Source: Aureimonas sp. SA4125
GTDB lineage: Bacteria > Pseudomonadota > Alphaproteobacteria > Rhizobiales > Rhizobiaceae
Length of the DNA: 64,000 nucleotides
Reading direction: 5' to 3'
Assembly (NCBI RefSeq): GCF_019973775.1
Contig: NZ_AP025032.1
Coordinates: 2,232,001 to 2,296,000 of the forward strand
The notes beneath the pieces are model-generated. The model searched no databases and had not been told where the DNA came from. It saw only the letters and a program-made list of their open reading frames with translations. Each line of letters opens with the position of its first letter. Position 1 is the stretch's first letter. Position numbers and translations under genes: made by a program. Positions 17,983-26,255 of this stretch are shown one piece after another.

Positions 17983-19710
17983 ATGCCGACACACCGCGTC
18001 GAAATCGGCCCGAAGCACCTCGCCGAGGCCCGGAAAGCCGCCGAGGGCCGCACGTTCACGACCTCAAATCCTTTAGCGTTCGCGGACGTGGTCGAGAAGG
18101 GTCTCATCCTCCGCGTTCAATCCGGCTCCGCCGGGTGGGTGCTCAAGTGGAACGGCAAGACGCGCTCCCTCGGCAAGCTGGACGACGTGAAATCCGCCAA
18201 GGCCGCGCGGGAGGCCGCGCAGAAGGTGAGGGCGCTCCTCAAGGACGGCACGGACCCCGCTGCGTTCCTGACGGGCAAGGCTGCGGGCAAGGTCGAGGCC
18301 GAAGCCTTCGCCGAGGCCGAGAGGCGGACGGCGATCGCATCCGGCCGCTGGACGTGGGAGACGCTGGCGGAGCGCTACGTCTCGTACCTGTCGGAACCAC
18401 GCATGACGTCCCGCGGAATCGTCAAGCCGCCGTCGCCCGCGACCGCTAACGAGGCGAGGCGCTATCTCGGGATGGATGCCACGGCCCCGTTGCGCGGCCG
18501 GCTGGTGTCGGACCTCCGTCCGGGCGACCTGGAGGACGTCCGGGATTCCGCGCTGGCGCTGAGCAAATCGGCATCGAGACAATTCGTGGCCTACTCGAAG
18601 GCGGCGTTGTCGTTCGCCCGGAGGAAGCATTCGCGGGCATCCGGCCTCGAAGGGTCGCCGAAGTGGTGGCTTGAGGTCGAGAAGTTGGACGCGACGATCC
18701 CGGCCGCGCGATCGCGCCATCCGTCGATCAAGGAACTCGCACGCGTCTTGTGGATCGCAGAGACGAATCGCGTCGCGGCGGGCCGCGAGGTCAACCGGGA
18801 AACCTCCGAGGAAGTCCTGTCGGCGCTGTGGTGGCTCGCCCTGACGGCGCAGAGGACCGGGGCCGGGCTGTCGATTCGCCGGGCGCACATCCTGCCGTGG
18901 CCGGACGGCCCGGCAGGATGGCGCGTGGCCTTCTGGCCTGCCAACGTGATGAAGAGCAAGCGTCCCCATTCGGTCCCGCTGCCAGCGCGTGCCGTCCTGC
19001 TGATCGAACGGGCGGTCGCCGCGTCCGAGACGGCCTCGCCGTTCGTGTTTCCGGCGAAGCGGACACGGGGAGGTCGGGCAGACGTGCCGATGACGAAGAC
19101 GACGCCGGGGCTGCTCCTGCGGCGGCTGCGCGGGCAACCGCCATCGACGGTGTCCGTCAATGATGAGGACGAGGGCCAGGACGAAGCAGAGGCGACAACG
19201 CACGGACCCGATCTGCTGGACGGCATCCCGCATTTCAGCCCGCACGATCTGCGCCGAACCTTCGCGACCACCCTCGGCGATCTCGCGATCCGCGGCGACG
19301 CGGTGTCGGCGGTCCTGGACCACACGCAGGAACTCGGAACGGCAGGTCGCTTCGCGCCGGCCACGACGGCGGCGGACATCACGCGACTCGCCTACGACTA
19401 CAGCCAACGGCTGGAGCTCAAACGGATCGCGGTCGAGGCATGGACTAACGCGCTGTTCTCTGCCTGCGACGCCGAGTGGGGCAAGCATCGGCCGTCGCGC
19501 AGCTTCCGCGTTCCCGTCGCCCCGGGGGCGGGACTGCCGAAGTGGCTGCCTTGGTACGTCGCCGCCGAGTCCACGGCAGCACGCCGGGCCACCGAAGAGG
19601 AGGAACGGATACGGCGGGCGCGCCGTCCGATCGACCTGAAGGTGCTTCGCGCGTCGGCATGGCAGGACGGCGAGAAGGACGGCTCGGAGAGGCCCGACGA
19701 CGACGCTTGA
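17983..19710 (+). CDS. Tyrosine-type site-specific integrase
   Basis: 575 residues from the ATG at 17983, 221 bp inside attL. The N-terminal 100 residues resemble the arm-binding domain of DUF4102-type integrases (GKTRSLGKLDDVKSAKAARE, then ALLKDGTDP). A core-binding part spans about 120-230. The catalytic set is complete: Arg291 (AQRTGAG), Lys324 or 326 (VMKSKRPHSVPL), His421 and Arg424 (PHDLRRTFAT), His447 (LDHTQE) and Tyr471 or Tyr473 (LAYDYSQ). A 75-residue basic tail after the Tyr is longer than usual. Its position beside a tRNA att site fits the family's role in integration and excision. Confidence 0.93.
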   Translation: MPTHRVEIGPKHLAEARKAAEGRTFTTSNPLAFADVVEKGLILRVQSGSAGWVLKWNGKTRSLGKLDDVKSAKAAREAAQKVRALLKDGTDPAAFLTGKAAGKVEAEAFAEAERRTAIASGRWTWETLAERYVSYLSEPRMTSRGIVKPPSPATANEARRYLGMDATAPLRGRLVSDLRPGDLEDVRDSALALSKSASRQFVAYSKAALSFARRKHSRASGLEGSPKWWLEVEKLDATIPAARSRHPSIKELARVLWIAETNRVAAGREVNRETSEEVLSALWWLALTAQRTGAGLSIRRAHILPWPDGPAGWRVAFWPANVMKSKRPHSVPLPARAVLLIERAVAASETASPFVFPAKRTRGGRADVPMTKTTPGLLLRRLRGQPPSTVSVNDEDEGQDEAEATTHGPDLLDGIPHFSPHDLRRTFATTLGDLAIRGDAVSAVLDHTQELGTAGRFAPATTAADITRLAYDYSQRLELKRIAVEAWTNALFSACDAEWGKHRPSRSFRVPVAPGAGLPKWLPWYVAAESTAARRATEEEERIRRARRPIDLKVLRASAWQDGEKDGSERPDDDA

Positions 19711-20072
19711 AAGAATGGAGAGTACCGGAGCGGCGAGCATGGCGGCCGGTCACGGCGACGCGGGAGTCTCGGGTGCGGCGAGCGGTCCCCAGGGTAGCCG
19801 CAGGAGCGACAGCCGAAGGCGGGCGCGGGACCGACCACCCCCGACGCCGCACTCCATGCCCCCGGCAGGGGTCTGCCCGCCTCGTTGGCCTGATCCTGCG
19901 TGTCGCCGCTCGGCGAGGGCGACGCGGACGGTTCGGGTGGTGTCAGATGCCATCCAAGGGGTCGATGACCTTAAAACGGCTCTCCTGCGAGGCACCAGGA
20001 CGACGAGATGAGGACGGGTGGCACTTTCCTACCCCGGAAAATCTCGCCGTCCTGAGCGGCACGCCTGCCGCG
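19711..20072. other. Region between integrase and mobilization operon, no supported gene
   Basis: About 360 bp between the convergent ends of the integrase and the 20073-20543 gene. Open frames here are GC-driven, low in complexity and lack ribosome binding sites. No clear terminator hairpin with T-run is seen. Confidence 0.45.
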
Positions 20073-20543
20073 TCAGACGGCCGACAGAGACCGCTTGCCC
20101 GTCCCTCGCGCGGCGAACCGTCCGGCGAGGGTTCCGCCCGCTTGATCGGGTTCTCCGGACACGGCCGCGAGGAGGCGTCGGCCCCGTGCGCGCCAGTCCG
20201 TCAGGCAGCGGGCGGGTGCGCGGTCGGCAGCGATGAACAGGCGTCGCCATGAGCCGAGGTCGCCGTCGTCGATCGTGGCGAACGTCGCCTGGAGTTCGTC
20301 GTCGGTCGCGATCGACAGGTCCCGGCCAAGGACCGCGCACCACGGCTCCGAGGGCTGGCGGACCCGTCGCCACTCGCGGCCCGACGTAGTGGCCTCGACT
20401 TCACTGGTCGCGAGCCAGACGCCGAGGCGGTCGTCGTAGACGATCCACTCGGTTGCGCCACGGCCGGCGGCACGCTCGCGGGCATACCGCCGGAGCGCAA
20501 TCGCGTTCTGGCGGGATTCGAGAAGGGCCGCGATGCCGGTCAC
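20073..20543 (-). CDS. Last gene of the mobilization operon, unknown function
   Basis: 156 residues from a GTG at 20541-20543 whose GTGA overlaps the relaxase stop. An ATG nine codons upstream exists but the overlap pattern matches the other operon joints. The protein starts VTGIAALLESRQNAIALRRYARER and continues WIVYDDRLGVWLATSEVE, a strand-rich middle with many Trp, then TDDELQATFATIDDGDLGSWRRLF. It is basic at the C-terminus, soluble, with no membrane segment. I recognise no family. Position suggests a relaxosome or DNA-processing accessory role, which is inference only. Confidence 0.6.
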   Translation of the reverse strand: MTGIAALLESRQNAIALRRYARERAAGRGATEWIVYDDRLGVWLATSEVEATTSGREWRRVRQPSEPWCAVLGRDLSIATDDELQATFATIDDGDLGSWRRLFIAADRAPARCLTDWRARGRRLLAAVSGEPDQAGGTLAGRFAARGTGKRSLSAV

Positions 20544-22375
20544 GTCGGGCGCCGTTCGTAGTCGTCGCACGGGGCCTTTGGCTCGGGCTGCGCGACGACG
20601 GTCGCGGCGGCGGGGTCGCGTTCGAGTTCGGCGTTTCCGAACTTTCTGAACGACGGCAGCGCCGCGACGATCTCCTCGCGGTCGGCACGGACGAGGTCGC
20701 GGCGCTGGTCGTCGTCGAGATGGCCCTGCACAAAAGCCCGGAGGTCGGCGTCGAGCCTGCGCAGCGCGGCGACGTCGCCCGACGCGGCTGACAGGAGCAA
20801 GTCTGCCTCCCGGGTCTCCGACCGCACGGCGCGGAGTTTCGTTGCTGAATCGGAAAACTTTTCCGATTTAGCCTGCCATGCCGCGACGAGTTCCGGCGAC
20901 GGCTCGTAACCGACGAGGTCGACGCCCTGTCGCTGGCACTCCGTCCAGAGCCTCGCCTGCGCCTCGGCCGGCCACGGGCCGTCCAGCGAGAGGCTGCCGC
21001 CCCAATCCTCGGCGGCTTTGGACGCGAGCGCACGTAGGGCCTCGTCGGAAACCGGACCGAACAAATCGATGTGGTCGCCCGAGTCGAGGAGGCGGGATCG
21101 GCCGCCGAGACCGACGCGGACCCCGGCGGGACTTTCGACGACGTCGGCGAATCCGCGGCGACGCCATTTGTGTGCGATCGAGATCGCCTCGTCCTCGGAA
21201 ACGGCTGTTTTCCTGCGGTTTTTGCCGGGCTTCGCGACGGTGGAGGTGCGCTCGACGCGGTCGATGCCGTAGCCGGTGGAAACCGAGATGGACTCGGCGA
21301 GGGCGGCGGCGGACGCGCTGCGCGGTCCCCAGAGGGACACGGTGCCCGACTCGTCGTCGCTCTCGACCCACGCGCCATCGCGGGTCAGGACACGGGTCCG
21401 GCGGGGGTCGCGCACGTCCACGAGGTACAAGGATTCGCTGATCGCGGTGGGCAGGACCGCGTCCGGGAAGCGGTCCCGCAGAAGGCTCGCCTTGTAGTCC
21501 TGCTGGTGCGGTGCCTTCGTCTGGCGGGCGGGGGCGCGGGGAAATCCGCGTGCTGACAAGGCCATTTCCATCTCCAGTTTCGTGATTTCGTTATCGAGTT
21601 TTCGTGACTCACGGATGCCCGCGACGACGGCCGATCGACGATCGTGCGATCGGCGTTTGCGGACGACCGCGACGCGCGGCTCGCCCATCGGCGGTTCCGG
21701 GGTTCGGGGATCGCCGCGGGCCTGGTACGATCGTGCGTCGGCCCGCCGCTTGGAACCAGCGGCGCGGAGGTGGGTGTTCATCGCGGCGGCGATGCGCTCG
21801 CGCTCGCGCGTCAGGGCATCGCCGCGGGCACCGCCGCCGTGGCTCCCGCCGGACGTGAGGAGCGCGTTGACGGCGGCGTTCCTGGTCGGCGCGAATCCGG
21901 TCGGACTGGACGGGTCAAGCGCGCGGACGGTGATGAGGATGTGGACGTGCGGCTGCTCGCCCCTGTCCGCCGCGCGCGGTTCGTGGAGCGCGACGTCGAG
22001 CACCGCCCCGGCGGCAAGGTACGGTGCGCCGACGTCGGCGATGAAGGCACCCCAGGCGCTACGCGGCAGGTCCCTCGGAATCGCGATCTGCAACTCGCGG
22101 GCGGTCTGGGCGTCCTTGCGGCGCTCGGCGAGTTCGACGCGCGACCAGAGGGCCTCGCGGTCGTAGACCCAGGCGGCGGACCCAGCGGGGGCCATAACGT
22201 AGGAATCCGTTACGGACTTCTTCCGACTGTAGTCCCAAACCTGTCCGGTACGAGCGTCCGTCAGACGGGCGGCAGCGCGGTAGGCCGCTGCCGCCACGCT
22301 GCTCTTGCCGCGGGACCGCTGGATGACAGATGCGCGGACGTGGCAGAGCGCTTCGTGGTCGGGGAGGCTGGTCAC
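20540..22375 (-). CDS. MobA/MobL-type relaxase (MOBQ family)
   Basis: 611 residues from the GTG at 22373-22375, overlapping the stop of the upstream gene as GTGA; a GTG 11 codons earlier is the alternative. Motif I is SRGKSSVAAAAYRAAARLTD with the likely catalytic Tyr32, followed by RTGQVWDYSRK. Motif III, the histidine triad, is HEPRAADRGEQPHVHI (His131, His143, His145). It should nick oriT and stay covalently bound to the 5' end of the transferred strand. After about residue 260 comes a long C-terminal part with a glycine/acid-rich domain (GDHIDLFGPVSDEALRAL) that resembles the LPD7-type domain of large MobA/VirD2 proteins. The candidate oriT is at 22891. Confidence 0.9.
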   Translation of the reverse strand: MTSLPDHEALCHVRASVIQRSRGKSSVAAAAYRAAARLTDARTGQVWDYSRKKSVTDSYVMAPAGSAAWVYDREALWSRVELAERRKDAQTARELQIAIPRDLPRSAWGAFIADVGAPYLAAGAVLDVALHEPRAADRGEQPHVHILITVRALDPSSPTGFAPTRNAAVNALLTSGGSHGGGARGDALTRERERIAAAMNTHLRAAGSKRRADARSYQARGDPRTPEPPMGEPRVAVVRKRRSHDRRSAVVAGIRESRKLDNEITKLEMEMALSARGFPRAPARQTKAPHQQDYKASLLRDRFPDAVLPTAISESLYLVDVRDPRRTRVLTRDGAWVESDDESGTVSLWGPRSASAAALAESISVSTGYGIDRVERTSTVAKPGKNRRKTAVSEDEAISIAHKWRRRGFADVVESPAGVRVGLGGRSRLLDSGDHIDLFGPVSDEALRALASKAAEDWGGSLSLDGPWPAEAQARLWTECQRQGVDLVGYEPSPELVAAWQAKSEKFSDSATKLRAVRSETREADLLLSAASGDVAALRRLDADLRAFVQGHLDDDQRRDLVRADREEIVAALPSFRKFGNAELERDPAAATVVAQPEPKAPCDDYERRPT

Positions 22376-22614
22376 CGTGCCTCGCTTGATCGGCCTGCGC
22401 GCTGCCACCGCGCGTAGTCGCAGGCGAGATCGTCACACACCTCGACGCTGAGGACGGGGAACAGCTTGGCACGGCTGAGGCTGACGGCGTGACCGCGACG
22501 CTCGACGCGCAACGCGGCGACGGTGCCGCCGCAGAGGGGGCACGGTTCGGAGCGGTCGGAGGCGGAGGCGTCGTCGCCGCGATCGGGACGCGGCATGCCG
22601 GGGTGCCAGGTCAT
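22372..22614 (-). CDS. Small zinc-ribbon-like protein of the mobilization operon
   Basis: 80 residues from the ATG at 22612-22614, with AGGAG eight bases upstream. CPLCGG near residue 25 and CDDLAC near residue 63 could form a four-Cys zinc site. The remainder is basic (RVERRGHAVSLSRAK). Its start overlaps the previous gene's stop (ATGA) and its stop overlaps the relaxase start (GTGA), so it is translated in step with the relaxase. A DNA-binding relaxosome accessory role is plausible but not shown. Confidence 0.6.
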   Translation of the reverse strand: MTWHPGMPRPDRGDDASASDRSEPCPLCGGTVAALRVERRGHAVSLSRAKLFPVLSVEVCDDLACDYARWQRAGRSSEAR

Positions 22615-22841
22615 CGGACTGACTCCTGACCCGTCGCCCCGTAGTCGAGTGCGGCGAGGATCGCCGCGGTGTCGTCGGCGAGGGCCTGGTGCCAGCGGCA
22701 GCGCTGTTCGTCCGCGTAGTCCGCGAGGGCATCGATATCGACGCGATCCGCGCCGGCCGTCCGCGCGGCGATGAGGAGGGCATGCGCGCAATCCCAGGCA
22801 ACGCGGGCGGCATCGGCGATCTGGTGATGGGCGGACGGCAT
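22611..22841 (-). CDS. First gene of the mobilization operon, small helical protein
   Basis: 76 residues from the ATG at 22839-22841, with GAGGAGAG just upstream; a longer frame starting at 22991 would run through the candidate oriT. The product is predicted to be mostly helical (ADAARVAWDCAHALLIAARTAG, then DIDALADYADEQRCRWHQAL split between two helices). I recognise no family. It begins 50 bp from the oriT inverted repeat and overlaps the next gene by ATGA, as expected for a relaxosome accessory or autoregulator. Confidence 0.55.
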   Translation of the reverse strand: MPSAHHQIADAARVAWDCAHALLIAARTAGADRVDIDALADYADEQRCRWHQALADDTAAILAALDYGATGQESVR

Positions 22842-22890
22842 GCGGTCTCTCCTCGGCATCGGCGGGTAGGCCCTGGCCCGGAGGGCGCGA

Positions 22891-22926
22891 AACTCGGTCG
22901 TTTGGACCGAGTTATAATCGCGCTCT
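22891..22926 (+). other. Candidate origin of transfer (oriT) and divergent promoter region
   Basis: AACTCGGTC (22891-22899), loop GTTTG, GACCGAGTT (22905-22913) is a perfect 9-bp inverted repeat. Two bases later comes TAATCGCGCTCT (22915-22926), which matches 9 of 12 bases of the RSF1010-type nic region TAAGTGCGCCCT in the expected place beside the hairpin. The region separates the divergent mobilization and DotA operons. The same stretch holds a perfect TATAAT (22913-22918) for the plus strand, so relaxosome binding could also repress transcription. Confidence 0.55.
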
Positions 22927-23148
22927 ACGAGAGTTCGGGTTCCCCTTACCCAAAGGGTCTGGCGCCGATTTGCTCGACGCAACCTCTCCACTCACCCTTG
23001 ATGTCGGGCGCTCCGCTTGGGGCGCCTCCGGGCCGCACGAAACCTACAAAAACTGGTCGGCGGCCGGATCGACGCGGAAGGATTCGCCTTGCCGCGCGAT
23101 GGGCTTCCGCCGGCGGATCGGTCGACCGGCGCGACGGGGAGGACGACG

Positions 23149-23421
23149 ATGGTGGTGGACTTGACGAAGCTGGCGCAACGCCGCGCGGCTCTGGAAAGCA
23201 AACTGGCGGCGACGACGATGACGCTGCGCGAGGCTGAACGGCGCCTGGATAGCCGCCGCAAAGTGATCCTCGGAGGCACCTTGCTCGCCGCTCTTCGGGA
23301 CGGCTCCGTCTCCGCGGACACGCTGACGCTGCTGGTGTGCCGGATGAGCGAACGTGATCGGGCGCTCTTCGTGGACGAAATCGCGCTGCCGAAGCCCGAC
23401 TTTGAAGGGGCGGTCCAGTGA
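23149..23421 (+). CDS. TraD-like mobilization accessory protein
   Basis: 90 residues from the ATG at 23149 (GGGGAGGA at 23136-23143). A long helix (TKLAQRRAALESKLAATTMT, heptad-like) leads into RRLDSRRKVILGGTLLAAL, the hallmark of small TraD/MobC-type accessory proteins of Agrobacterium-like and broad-host-range mobilization systems. It probably helps the relaxase at oriT. It is not the VirD4-type ATPase also called TraD. The stop overlaps the start of the DotA/TraY gene (GTGA). Confidence 0.65.
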   Translation: MVVDLTKLAQRRAALESKLAATTMTLREAERRLDSRRKVILGGTLLAALRDGSVSADTLTLLVCRMSERDRALFVDEIALPKPDFEGAVQ

Positions 23422-25547
23422 ATCCCGCCGACCTTTTCCGCGAGCCGGCGTCGACGGATGTCGCCTGGCAGATCGCGACGACGATCCTCCCAATGGGCGA
23501 CGACGCGACCGCTTTTGCGGTTGTCGTCCGCTACCTGTCGGCGACGCTCGTCGTGCTCGCGACCGCGTATCTCGGGTACTCGATCCTGATGTCGATCGTG
23601 CGCGCGGCGAGGAAGGGGGAGGCCCTGAGCGATCAGCAAAGCGGTGCGATGGCGATGGTCCGCGTGGTGGTCGGTCTCGGGTGTCTCGTGCCGATCGGCG
23701 CGGGCGGTCTCTCGACGGTACATTACCTGCTCCGCGATGGATTCGTGCGCCCCGGGATCAACGCGGCCAACGCGGCGGCGGGGTCGGCCGCCGAATTCAT
23801 TTTGCGCGATGGCCATCCGCTTTCGCCGGTCTCTGCGGGCGGGCGCGACGTCGTCCTCGCGGTCGTCGAGAGCGAGGTCTGCGCGCGGGCCTACGCGGCA
23901 TCGCGGGCGTGGCAGGTGATCGACGGCGACGGGGCGGCTGCGCAGCCGTCGCCGGCCGGCGAGGAGGTCCGGTCGCCAGCGCGGGAAAGTTGGTTTCCGT
24001 GGGGGACGGACGAGCCGGAGCGGGTGACCGGCTACGCCTGGGATTGGGGCCGGGCCTGCGGGTCCCTGAGCCTCACGACGGCGGCCGGGTTCGGCGACGG
24101 CGCGTTCGGCACCGCTCGCCGCCAGGCGGTCGCGGCGGTGATCTCCGAGGTGCGGGCTATGGGCTGGCTCGATCGGCTTGCCGAGGCGGCGCGAACGGCT
24201 TCGGAGACGCACGTCGCCGGGCCTGACGCGGACGCGGCCTATGCCGGACTCGGCATTCTGCGATCGGCCGTCGACGCCGAGTTGCGGGCTGCGGGCGGGC
24301 GGTACGACAGGGACCTGTCGGCGGTCGCGGCGGGCCTCTCGACGGGCGACGACGCCGGCATGCGCGAGACCGTGCTCCGGGACATCGAGGAGCGCGGATT
24401 CTATGCGCTCGGCTCGTACTACAGGGTGATGGCGCATGCCTCGCTCGCGTCCGCCGAGGCGGTGTCCGAACGTGCGCAACGGACGGCGCCGGACCCGGCC
24501 GCGTGGGAGGCGATGGCAGGTCCGGTCGGCACGGCGCTGGCGCTCGTGGACGGGCAGTTGCGGCGGGAGTCGGCGGTCTCGGCGCTGGCGACTGGAACCG
24601 AGCTCACGGGCAAGGCTGCGGAGGGCGGCAACTTCCTCGCGACCGTCATGCAGTCCATCACGGTGCCGCTGAACGACTTCCTCACGGGGTACGAGGGGCC
24701 ACGCGCCGATCCAGTCGGGGACCTGATGAGTCTGGGCGGCGTCCTCATGGTGTCCGCGCAAGGGGCATGGGCGCTGGCGCTCGCGGCCTATACCGCGTCC
24801 GGCATCTTCGGCGGCATCGGTGGCGGTGTGCTCGACTTCCTGATGGCTGCGGGGTGGCCGATCATCGGCGGTGCCTGGGTCGTCGGCGCGATGCTCGCCT
24901 ACATCGTCCCGATGGTGCCCTTCGTATTCGTCACCTTCGCGTTGGTCGCCTGGGCGTGGGAGGTCGTCAAGGCATCGATCGCGGTCGTCGTGTGGGCGTT
25001 CCTGCATGTGCGGATCGACGAGCCGGACCTCGTCGGGCAGGCACAGAAACAGGGCTATATCAGTTTGCTCGTCGGCATCATGCTCCGACCGATAGTCACG
25101 GTCGCGGCATTCACGGCGATGCACATGATGAACGTCACGATCCTCAACATTTTCTTGACCGGATACAACGCCGCCTTCAAAGGATCGCAGGTCGGATACA
25201 CGATCGGCGGAACCGGGGTGCTAATTTCGGTTGCGGTGATGCTGTACGTCGAATGGCAGATCATCCTCTGGAGCTACAAGACAGTTACGACCATGCCGCA
25301 GAAGGTCGCCGAATTCTTGGGCTATTCCGCGTCCGGATGGGGCGACGACGACGCGGGTTCGTCGGTCGTCGGCGCGATCTCGGGTGGACATCGCCACGTT
25401 CCGAAGCCGGGTGCCGGCAAGGGCGGCAAGGCCGGCCGCGCTGACGACGGTAAGGCAGGCGCGAAGGCCGGGGCGAAGCTCGGGGCCTCGGCTGCGGGCG
25501 GTCCCGGCGCTGGTGCCGCAGCGGGCGCGGCGGCGGACAAGGTGTAG
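23418..25547 (+). CDS. DotA/TraY family membrane protein (solitary)
   Basis: 709 residues from the GTG at 23418. Two N-terminal helices (about 32-58 and 77-105) flank a loop, a large periplasmic region follows (about 106-430, with ESWFPWGTDEP and paired Cys), then a cluster of about five hydrophobic segments (430-640) including LMAAGWPIIGGAWVVGAM and the MHMMNVTILNIFLTGYNAAF segment, and a cytoplasmic Gly/Ala/Lys-rich tail. This layout and wording are those of Legionella DotA and IncI TraY, inner-membrane parts of type IVB secretion. No other Dot/Icm or Tra component is present. It is coupled to the TraD-like gene and ends at a strong terminator. Role inferred: an element-encoded substitute or adaptor for a helper's transfer channel. 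Confidence 0.8.
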   Translation: MNPADLFREPASTDVAWQIATTILPMGDDATAFAVVVRYLSATLVVLATAYLGYSILMSIVRAARKGEALSDQQSGAMAMVRVVVGLGCLVPIGAGGLSTVHYLLRDGFVRPGINAANAAAGSAAEFILRDGHPLSPVSAGGRDVVLAVVESEVCARAYAASRAWQVIDGDGAAAQPSPAGEEVRSPARESWFPWGTDEPERVTGYAWDWGRACGSLSLTTAAGFGDGAFGTARRQAVAAVISEVRAMGWLDRLAEAARTASETHVAGPDADAAYAGLGILRSAVDAELRAAGGRYDRDLSAVAAGLSTGDDAGMRETVLRDIEERGFYALGSYYRVMAHASLASAEAVSERAQRTAPDPAAWEAMAGPVGTALALVDGQLRRESAVSALATGTELTGKAAEGGNFLATVMQSITVPLNDFLTGYEGPRADPVGDLMSLGGVLMVSAQGAWALALAAYTASGIFGGIGGGVLDFLMAAGWPIIGGAWVVGAMLAYIVPMVPFVFVTFALVAWAWEVVKASIAVVVWAFLHVRIDEPDLVGQAQKQGYISLLVGIMLRPIVTVAAFTAMHMMNVTILNIFLTGYNAAFKGSQVGYTIGGTGVLISVAVMLYVEWQIILWSYKTVTTMPQKVAEFLGYSASGWGDDDAGSSVVGAISGGHRHVPKPGAGKGGKAGRADDGKAGAKAGAKLGASAAGGPGAGAAAGAAADKV

Positions 25548-25576
25548 GCGAGGAATCCATTACGTTCGGCAAACGA

Positions 25577-25602
25577 AAGGGCACCCACGCGGGTGCCCTT
25601 TT
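25577..25602. terminator. Strong bidirectional terminator inside the element
   Basis: AAGGGCACCC (25577-25586), loop ACGC, GGGTGCCCTT (25591-25600), then TT. On the reverse strand the hairpin is followed by TTTCGTTT-like sequence. It ends both the DotA/TraY transcript and the convergent Rep-small gene transcript. Confidence 0.8.
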
Positions 25603-25627
25603 CTCGTTCCAAGATCGTCGTCGGCGA

Positions 25628-25774
25628 CTATCGGACAACAACCCAGATGGCCGCGACCATCAGCGGGAAGCCGATGATCATGACGACCGGGGAGGCCATG
25701 AGGACGAGGACTGCGAGGCCCCGGAGCCAGCGGTTCTGGATGCCTGCGGTAAGTGCGATTGCTGCCGATCCCAT
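25628..25774 (-). CDS. Small membrane protein, 48 residues
   Basis: ATG at 25772-25774, stop at 25628-25630, AGGAG seven bases upstream on the reverse strand. The product MGSAAIALTAGIQNRWLRGL is followed by about 25 hydrophobic residues (VLVLMASPVVMIIGFPLMVAAIW) ending VVVR. It is a one- or two-helix inner-membrane protein. It is the last gene of the Rep operon, just before the shared terminator. No family is recognised. Confidence 0.55.
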   Translation of the reverse strand: MGSAAIALTAGIQNRWLRGLAVLVLMASPVVMIIGFPLMVAAIWVVVR

Positions 25775-25939
25775 GTCGATCTCCTGTCGTTTTTCCCGCC
25801 GCCCCCTGCGGCCGTTCCGACCTCGTCCATCGGCATCCTGGCCGGGGGTAGCTGCCTCGCCGACGTGTCGGCGACGCCCCGCGCTTGGGCATGAGCGCCC
25901 CCGGAAAGGATGCCGTAGAGGTGTTGAGGAACGACGTCT

Positions 25940-26197
25940 TCAGGCGGTCGGATTCGACGGATCGGGCTTGCTCGGCGGGCGGGTCGCGCGGCGGAGCTCA
26001 TCTGTGCCGACACCCAGGATGATGCCTGCGACCATGACGGCACCACGGGACATGATCGCGTCCATGTCGCCTGTGGTCGAGAAGGCGATGCCGCCGCCGA
26101 TCGCGAGGATGGCGGCGACGAGATAGCCAACGGCGAGGATGGCGAGGCGCGCCGCCGGGTGTCGGCGGAGCGCGGTGGCGATGGTCGTCGGCAGCAT
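25940..26197 (-). CDS. Small two-helix membrane protein, 85 residues
   Basis: ATG at 26195-26197 with GGGAG eight bases upstream. Hydrophobic segments AILAVGYLVAAILAIGGGIAF (about residues 19-39) and AVMVAGIILGVG (about 54-65) are joined by STTGDMDAIMSR. The C-terminus is short, charged and Pro-rich. Longer readings from 26449 have no support. It sits in the Rep operon; function unknown. Confidence 0.6.
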   Translation of the reverse strand: MLPTTIATALRRHPAARLAILAVGYLVAAILAIGGGIAFSTTGDMDAIMSRGAVMVAGIILGVGTDELRRATRPPSKPDPSNPTA

Positions 26198-26255
26198 GGC
26201 GGGTCTCCCATGGGTCTGGAGACCAGCGTGAACGCGGTCGGCGACGGCGTCCAGG

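Noticed and set aside
19476..20252. 258-residue plus-strand frame crossing the integrase end
   Set aside because: It overlaps the integrase in another frame and is Arg/Gly-rich without a ribosome binding site or motif.
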